Positions 33,845 through 37,621 of a stretch of DNA of 37,621 nucleotides are shown here, piece after piece. The translations under genes were made by a program, and so were the position numbers. Where the stretch lies: NCBI GenBank assembly GCA_016124855.1, contig WGMX01000015.1, forward strand, positions 1-37,621, written 5' to 3'. The stretch comes from Anaerolineaceae bacterium (GTDB taxonomy: Bacteria; Chloroflexota; Anaerolineae; Aggregatilineales; Phototrophicaceae). How positions within the stretch are numbered: the stretch's first letter is position 1; the number at the start of each line of letters is the position of its first letter. The notes beneath the pieces were generated by a model that did not search any database, was not told the DNA's origin, and saw only the letters and a list, made by a program, of their open reading frames with translations.

Positions 33845-33853
33845 TGCTATACT
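33845..33853 (+). promoter_or_regulatory. extended -10 promoter for the DinB-family gene
   Basis: TGC precedes TATACT (33848-33853), giving an extended -10. A -35-like TTGCAA is too close (12 nt). Transcription would start near 33860, leaving a leader of about 43 nt with a strong GGAGGA site. Confidence 0.5.
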
Positions 33854-33902
33854 CATTTACACAATCGCACAAATGTTTTGTTTTGAGCGGAGGAAAAATC
33901 AC

Positions 33903-34385
33903 ATGGTGCAAGAGGGACTCGCCTTATCCATATCAATCGAATGGTGGCAGCGTTATCAGGACTTACTCAAGCAGGCAGTCGCGCCGCTGACAGATGATCA
34001 ATTAAACCTCCGCTTAGGAACGCAGCGTTCAGCCGGTGAAATCGCCTCTCATATCGTCAGGATTCGGGCATGGTATCTTCACGGCATCATGGGCGAAGGT
34101 GGAGCGGATATGAAGCGCATCTTAGACTGGAAAGAGGAAGGTGAACCGCTCCCCAGCAGCGCCGAACTGCTCATCGGCATTAATCAAACTTGGGAGTTAT
34201 TGACGGACTGCCTTGCCCGATGGACTCCCGCCGATATGCGCGACACCCGTTACTTTATGGATTGGCTTGGTTACGACGTTCCGCGCGGCTTCGTTGTCTG
34301 GCACATGATCGAACACGAAATCCATCACGGCGGTGAACTCTCACTGACCTTAGGCAGCTACGGCTTAGCCGGTGTGGATGTTTAA
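33903..34385 (+). CDS. DinB family protein (putative metal-dependent thiol hydrolase fold)
   Basis: This 160-aa protein is a four-helix bundle of the DinB/YfiT type. A His in ASHIVRIRAWYL, and the later pair in HMIEHEIHHGGEL, are the metal-binding His of the family (the H-x3-H pattern). Family members bind divalent metals and often act on small thiols or are stress-induced with no known role. ATG 33903 follows GGAGGA at 8 nt; the longer frame to 33723 is a shadow of the GNAT region. A palindromic hairpin (34411-34429) follows. Confidence 0.88.
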   Translation: MVQEGLALSISIEWWQRYQDLLKQAVAPLTDDQLNLRLGTQRSAGEIASHIVRIRAWYLHGIMGEGGADMKRILDWKEEGEPLPSSAELLIGINQTWELLTDCLARWTPADMRDTRYFMDWLGYDVPRGFVVWHMIEHEIHHGGELSLTLGSYGLAGVDV

Positions 34386-34410
34386 CCATCTCGAATCAAT
34401 CTTATTGTAG

Positions 34411-34429
34411 GGGCGCAAGGCTTGCGCCC
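34411..34429 (+). repeat. palindromic hairpin, dispersed repeat or terminator after the DinB gene
   Basis: GGGCGCAAG and CTTGCGCCC form a perfect 9-bp inverted repeat with one central base. The sequence TAGGGGCGCAAGG is like the GGGGC-type palindromes scattered in many bacterial genomes. CTTTT follows after one base, so it may end the DinB-family transcript 25 nt downstream of its stop. Confidence 0.65.
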
Positions 34430-34463
34430 GCTTTTCCTAAATCTATACTGAGCACAAATCCAA

Positions 34464-34736
34464 CTAGCGATTTCTCAGAAGGTTATCATATTCAGCGTGC
34501 GAACCGATCCAGAACCAGACAATTCGATCATCTTGTTCACGCATCCCAAGCGCTCGGTGACTGTCACCAATACGAACCGAATAAATAGGCTCTTTCTGGC
34601 TAACTCGCTTAAAACGCAAACTTCCGTGATAAGGGTCTGTTCTGAACTGCCGATAAGCATTTCGCGCCTGAGCCTGTATGTTATGTGGCAGCTTGTCAAA
34701 TGCTTTCCGAAAACTTGGGGTAAGACGTGATTTCAC
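34464..34736 (-). CDS. RelE/ParE superfamily toxin
   Basis: This 90-aa basic protein has the RelE/ParE fold pattern. LTPSFRKAFDKLPHNIQAQARNAYRQF forms the two N-terminal helices, followed by strands with YSVRIGDSHRALG and IVWFWIGSHAEYDNLL. The last His-Glu-Tyr-Asp block is the usual end of these toxins. It is likely a ribosome-dependent mRNA interferase or a gyrase inhibitor; the sequence does not tell which. GTG 34736 overlaps the antitoxin stop in GTGA, so translation is coupled and toxin follows antitoxin, the normal order for relBE-type pairs. Confidence 0.85.
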   Translation of the reverse strand: MKSRLTPSFRKAFDKLPHNIQAQARNAYRQFRTDPYHGSLRFKRVSQKEPIYSVRIGDSHRALGMREQDDRIVWFWIGSHAEYDNLLRNR

Positions 34737-34975
34737 AGCGTATCAGGGTCAAGTTCTTCGGTATTCCCTGCGAGATATTCCTGATGAGCCTCCGCTGCCA
34801 ATTCGCTCAATAGGTCTTGTGAAGCGGCAAACTGTTCATCCCATAAACGATCATGTAACACGGCTGGAAGTGCAGCTTCCAATTCCGCAAATCCGTGTTC
34901 TGCCGCAAACGTTTGGAGCAGTTTGAATTCTTCATCGGTGAGTGTAATGGTAAGCTCGTGAATTGGAGCAGTCAT
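34733..34975 (-). CDS. antitoxin of the RelE/ParE-type pair
   Basis: This 80-aa acidic protein starts with an alternating strand HELTITLTDEEFKLLQTFAAEHGF, in the manner of a ribbon-helix-helix antitoxin. A helical, strongly acidic C-terminus (SELAAEAHQEYLAG, EELDPDTL) would wrap the toxin. It probably also binds its own promoter. GAGG lies 6 nt before ATG 34975. The pairing with the adjoining toxin gene is the main evidence; the antitoxin family itself is not identified. Confidence 0.78.
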   Translation of the reverse strand: MTAPIHELTITLTDEEFKLLQTFAAEHGFAELEAALPAVLHDRLWDEQFAASQDLLSELAAEAHQEYLAGNTEELDPDTL

Positions 34976-35186
34976 AGAACACCTCTAAACTAATTTGAGA
35001 TCGATTGTAGCATAGTTTTAAAGGCCGTTTTGCTCTAATTTACTCTCATTCTTTATCCCACCCCAACCGCAACAATCCAACCATCCCTCTCCGCAACACC
35101 AACCCACTTTGCAAGCTGTACCTCTCGCCTGATAGTCGCGCCTCACGCAATAACGACTTGAGTTGAGTAAGGCCGAACGAGAATGA

Positions 35187-35211
35187 AAGAGCCTGCGGTG
35201 TGCAGGCTCTT
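35187..35211 (-). terminator. strong hairpin terminator after the immunity gene
   Basis: A perfect 10-bp stem AAGAGCCTGC (35187-35196) / GCAGGCTCTT (35202-35211) has a 5-nt loop. On the minus strand a short T-rich stretch follows (CTCTTTCATTCTC). It lies about 15 nt past the stop at 35226. Confidence 0.75.
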
Positions 35212-35225
35212 ACGGTTGGTTAGAG

Positions 35226-35798
35226 TTATACAAGCAAATTTGCTTGAGCTAGAGATTTAATGTAGCTGAAACCCAAATTGGAGTCCTTTAGCCAAACTAG
35301 ACTGTTATCTGGACTAAATCTTATTCCATCATTTGCATTGTCAAGAAAAAGTGAGGGAACCCAAGCAATTAGATGAGCAACTTCTGATTTTGCGTCATCT
35401 TCTGCTCTTATATAATAAACCCAAGTATCCCAAGGAGGATAACCGCCATAATCAAAATACCCTTTTGACTCAATCTCAGCCACACCATCATTAACATTTA
35501 AATATGGGAAAAAAGCAAGTAATCGCCCCTTACTTGAATCTGCATGTTGCAGGTTCAAGGTTTCAGCAAAATTGTGAAGTAGATCGGGGCGTTCTGCAAA
35601 AACCCTATCAATAAACTCGTCCCGTTCTTTAGGCGAGACATATGCAAGTGGCCTTTCAGGTTGCGAGATAACACTCCGAAGTATGTTTGGAGATTTGTTC
35701 TCCTTTTCGGAGGACTGAATTCGTATATTACACCAAGAAATGACTTCAACGAGCCGTTTTTGAAATTGCTCAATATCAAATATGTCAGTCATTTTCAC
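35226..35798 (-). CDS. putative immunity protein of the RHS tip
   Basis: This 190-aa soluble acidic protein is not recognised. Helices and strands alternate (FQKRLVEVISWCNIRIQ, then LAYVSPKERDEFIDRVFAE and AEIESKGYFDYGGYPPWDTWVYY). It has no signal or membrane segment. It lies directly downstream of the RHS tip gene, about 90 nt away on the same strand, the usual place for an immunity gene. It has its own extended -10 promoter, as expected for constant protection. The start is GTG 35798 or ATG 35792; neither has a strong ribosome site. The immunity role is inferred from position only. Confidence 0.6.
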   Translation of the reverse strand: MKMTDIFDIEQFQKRLVEVISWCNIRIQSSEKENKSPNILRSVISQPERPLAYVSPKERDEFIDRVFAERPDLLHNFAETLNLQHADSSKGRLLAFFPYLNVNDGVAEIESKGYFDYGGYPPWDTWVYYIRAEDDAKSEVAHLIAWVPSLFLDNANDGIRFSPDNSLVWLKDSNLGFSYIKSLAQANLLV

Positions 35799-35826
35799 TT
35801 TCTCTTTAATGGTTAAAGACCATGAT

Positions 35827-35835
35827 ATTATAACA
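35827..35835 (-). promoter_or_regulatory. extended -10 promoter for the immunity gene
   Basis: On the minus strand, TGT precedes a perfect TATAAT (plus 35827-35832), 28-34 nt before the possible starts. No good -35 was seen. It lies past the hairpin at 35857-35879. Confidence 0.55.
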
Positions 35836-35856
35836 CAGTACTATTCATTAAATTTA

Positions 35857-35879
35857 GCAGGAAGAGAATATCTTCCTGC
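35857..35879 (-). terminator. hairpin after the RHS gene (terminator or attenuator)
   Basis: GCAGGAAGA (35857-35865) pairs with TCTTCCTGC (35871-35879) with a 5-nt loop. On the minus strand the following sequence is AT-rich (TAAATTTAATG) with a partial T run. It lies about 10 nt past the RHS stop, so it would attenuate read-through into the immunity gene. Confidence 0.6.
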
Positions 35880-35888
35880 CAAACTCAG

Positions 35889-37262
35889 CTAGCGATATTT
35901 TAACAGTGTATTTTGCAGAAGCTGTAGCAGTTCAGTACGTTTATCCTTCGGAATACTAGGATGATTTAGAGCTTCCAATTCCACATCAAGTGCTTCCTGC
36001 AAGGCTGGTCTACGATCAGCTAAGAAACGATAGCGACCTAACGTTAATTGTTGTTTAAGTCCCGCCCATCTGTCTTCTGCGGAAGCGAATCTTATTGTGA
36101 CATCTATATGACCAGCTTGATTCCACAATAGCGCTCTAATATGATCTAAGGTTAACTGCGATGCCATCAATTCAGGAATTTCAGGATGATATTTTATGAA
36201 ATCCTCTTCAACACCAGCTCTAAGATCACCGATGAGTTGCTGCTTCCCCGACATAGTATTTCCATCATTCAAATGATCTTGAACCCAGCTTTCAACCCTG
36301 TCCGAAAACCGGATTTGATTCATAAATACATTTGGCACTGGCGGTGGTGTCGCTATCGGTGGAATTGTCACAACTGGAAATGGCGTACCCGGAAACGGTA
36401 CAGGTGTTCCAACCGGAAATGGTGTACCCGGAAACGGTACAGGTGTTCCAACTGGAAATGGTGTACTACCGGATGGCGGTAATGGTGGCATTGGTGGTGG
36501 AGATGCTGGTATTGATTCTTTACACAACTCGCACGTATGGTCATTGAGGAGTTTTGACAACACGTAAGCAGCAACAGCAGCACTGGCAAAAGCTACTATA
36601 GCAACAGCACCAAAAACCAATATGGTTTCAACAGCAGCAGCGACTCCAGCAACACATACTGGATTTGAAGCACAGTTGTTAATTGCAGTAACAATATCTG
36701 AATCTGACTTTCCACTAGGGTCAGTCCAGTTGACAGGATTACCACGCACGTAACCGTATCCGTTAATGGACATCGGCTCATCTTCATAACCTTCAAATGG
36801 GTCAAGTGAAGCAAACATCCCGATACCCGGCACATAGTATCTTGCCCGATCATAGACCAGACCATTTGCATCTGTAGGTTCACCTGTGAAGCCATAAGTG
36901 CCAAAGCTGCCCAACGAGTCTGTTGGAGTCCCATAAGGCGCAAAATTCTGTGACCCTTCAACGGCAATAGTGTTGCTGATTTCAGCCCGTACACTCCCTA
37001 GACCATCTTGCATCAGCCAATGCCAATTGTTAGAGGCATCTTTCCGTGCATGAATGCCCTTTGGAGCGTGTACGTTGCGAACCACATTTGAACCAGTGGT
37101 TTCGCTCAATACGACACTCAGTCCCGGCTGAATATCCAATAAATATTTGGTAACAGTGCTGCTAACGGTTTGCTGCACACGACGACCTTCAGCGTCGTAT
37201 CGGTAATCAACACCACCCATTGAGAGCAAGCGATTGGCTCTATCCCATGTGTAGCTGTTCAC
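35889..37262 (-). CDS. RHS repeat-associated core fragment with variable C-terminal domain, 5'-truncated
   Basis: This 457-codon frame is the C-terminal end of an RHS protein. Residues 1-185 are RHS core: YTWDRANRLLSM, YRYDAEGRR, then GFTGEPTDANGLVYDRARYY and NPVNWTDPSG, the conserved core end. Next come a hydrophobic stretch (about 203-238), a CELC pair, a Pro-rich tandem repeat (267-310) and a C-terminal domain of about 145 residues (312-457), mostly helical, with no motif I know. The N-terminal RHS repeats are missing. In-frame RHS-like translation continues to about position 37296 (NDNLTSDGVN), and a 46-nt repeat then interrupts it. An in-frame TAA at 37401-37403 limits the frame. GTG 37262 is only a formal start, so it may be silent or a recombination cassette. 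Confidence 0.8.
   Translation of the reverse strand: MNSYTWDRANRLLSMGGVDYRYDAEGRRVQQTVSSTVTKYLLDIQPGLSVVLSETTGSNVVRNVHAPKGIHARKDASNNWHWLMQDGLGSVRAEISNTIAVEGSQNFAPYGTPTDSLGSFGTYGFTGEPTDANGLVYDRARYYVPGIGMFASLDPFEGYEDEPMSINGYGYVRGNPVNWTDPSGKSDSDIVTAINNCASNPVCVAGVAAAVETILVFGAVAIVAFASAAVAAYVLSKLLNDHTCELCKESIPASPPPMPPLPPSGSTPFPVGTPVPFPGTPFPVGTPVPFPGTPFPVVTIPPIATPPPVPNVFMNQIRFSDRVESWVQDHLNDGNTMSGKQQLIGDLRAGVEEDFIKYHPEIPELMASQLTLDHIRALLWNQAGHIDVTIRFASAEDRWAGLKQQLTLGRYRFLADRRPALQEALDVELEALNHPSIPKDKRTELLQLLQNTLLKYR
36376..36466. repeat. 39-bp tandem repeat in the RHS Pro-rich linker
   Basis: Two full units of 39 bp (36376-36414 and 36415-36453) and a third partial (36454-36466) encode 13-residue repeats TPFPVGTPVPFPG. 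The unit is a multiple of three, so copy number can change without frameshift. The copies differ by two bases or so, indicating a recent duplication. Confidence 0.9.
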
Positions 37263-37487
37263 GCCATCGCTGGTCAGGTTGTCGTTATTGTCGTTTGCCT
37301 TGCTCCCTCCATCGCTTGCGGGGGAGGGTTGGGGTGGGGGTTCCGTTGTAGGTGTAGTTGGATGTACATATCCATTACTATAAATTGAGTTTACTTTCAG
37401 TTAACCCGACAAATATTTCTCCAACCATTCCCCAACATATTTAACAATCCTGCTCCCTCAAAACCGTTAGCACCGAACATCAAAAAC
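37263..37487. other. decayed RHS upstream region
   Basis: Minus-strand RHS-like translation continues past GTG 37262 to about 37296. After the 46-nt repeat, SNYTYNG (about 37343-37363) is RHS-like but is preceded at once by TAG and TAA. Beyond about 37370 no RHS sequence was seen. Confidence 0.5.
37297..37342. repeat. 46-nt dispersed-type repeat inserted in the RHS frame
   Basis: The 46-nt segment holds CCCTCC and GGAGGG arms around TCGCTTGCG and ends GTTGGGGTGGGGG, the style of dispersed repeats in gaps. Without it, the flanking bases would join as TACAACGG-AAACGAC, giving YNGNDNNDNLTSDG, a natural RHS reading. With it the frame is shifted by one. It is therefore probably an insertion; it was not compared with the genome. 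Confidence 0.55.
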
Positions 37488-37621
37488 CTAAATTTCGCGC
37501 AAAAAGAGGGATAAGTTGAGAGAAGCCCACTCCTTGGAAAAGGCCAAGACAAGGGGGCGGGCTAAGGGATGAAGCGAGTTGAGAACAAGGCCAACAAGCT
37601 GCCCCTGCGGATCAAAGTAGA
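37488..37621 (-). CDS. C-terminal end of a gene cut by the window edge
   Basis: The minus strand is open from the window end to a TAG at 37488-37490, giving at least 43 residues. The segment has VLNSLHPLARPLVLAFSKEW and ends SLFLREI, rich in Leu with regular helix periodicity. I cannot identify it. Its position beside a truncated RHS gene would suit a transposase or other mobile gene, but this is a guess. No start is visible in this window. Confidence 0.35.
   Translation of the reverse strand, partial: YFDPQGQLVGLVLNSLHPLARPLVLAFSKEWASLNLSLFLREI

Noticed and set aside
33723..33902. Upstream extension of the DinB-family frame
   Set aside because: The region overlaps the GNAT gene and its promoter; GGAGGA just before ATG 33903 fixes the start.

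Overview
The window looks like a chromosomal segment of a member of the Chloroflexota, probably Anaerolineae or a relative. This is inferred, not proven. The grounds are extracytoplasmic proteins made of SH3b, LysM and Thr/Pro-rich linkers, a peptide-binding protein with a plain Sec signal, a Uma2-family protein, a DUF4386 protein, dispersed G/C-rich hairpin repeats in gaps, and about even base composition. There is no rRNA gene, CRISPR array or complete prophage. One tRNA gene is present: tRNA-Ala(GGC), with a near-consensus promoter and its own terminator.

Layout. 0.1-1.1 kb: two unrecognised genes, the second with a lectin-like C-terminal motif. 1.2-5 kb (minus): a 14-TM drug-efflux MFS protein, a nucleoside hydrolase and a MOSC protein. 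5.2-7.6 kb (plus): tRNA-Ala, a small basic protein, a HAD-IIA phosphatase and a membrane-anchored alpha/beta hydrolase. 7.6-11.6 kb (minus): GlpD, a DapB-like reductase and an SH3b lipoprotein. 11.7-16.7 kb: a sterol-desaturase-type hydroxylase, a cytoplasmic TPR histidine kinase, a secreted PD40 protein coupled to a PLC-like hydrolase, and a PPOX-fold protein. 16.7-21.2 kb: Uma2, a threonine-dehydratase-type enzyme, a PhyH dioxygenase and a large secreted SH3b/FecR-like/LysM protein. 21.2-24.1 kb: a WD40 relic followed by five small genes, four of them membrane or lipoproteins. 24.5-26.3 kb: a DUF4062-TM-SH3b-TPR fusion. 26.6-29.7 kb: a 2-hydroxyacid dehydrogenase, a Ca2+/H+ antiporter and a DUF4386 protein. 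29.8-33.8 kb (minus): DppC-, DppB- and DppA-like ABC subunits without ATPases, then a GNAT enzyme. 33.9-35 kb: a DinB-family protein and a RelE/ParE toxin-antitoxin pair. 35.2-37.6 kb (minus): a 5'-truncated RHS core with an unfamiliar C-terminal domain, a probable immunity gene with its own promoter, and the end of another reading frame at the window edge.

Most genes are single or in pairs, so this is a mixed core and accessory region rather than one pathway. The best candidates for undescribed biology are the small-membrane-protein cluster beside the DUF4062-TM-SH3b-TPR gene (21.6-26.3 kb) and the RHS-tip/immunity module (35.2-37.3 kb). In the RHS module, a 46-nt dispersed repeat seems to have inserted into the coding frame. 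Functional names rest on visible motifs and recalled family features; no database search was run.
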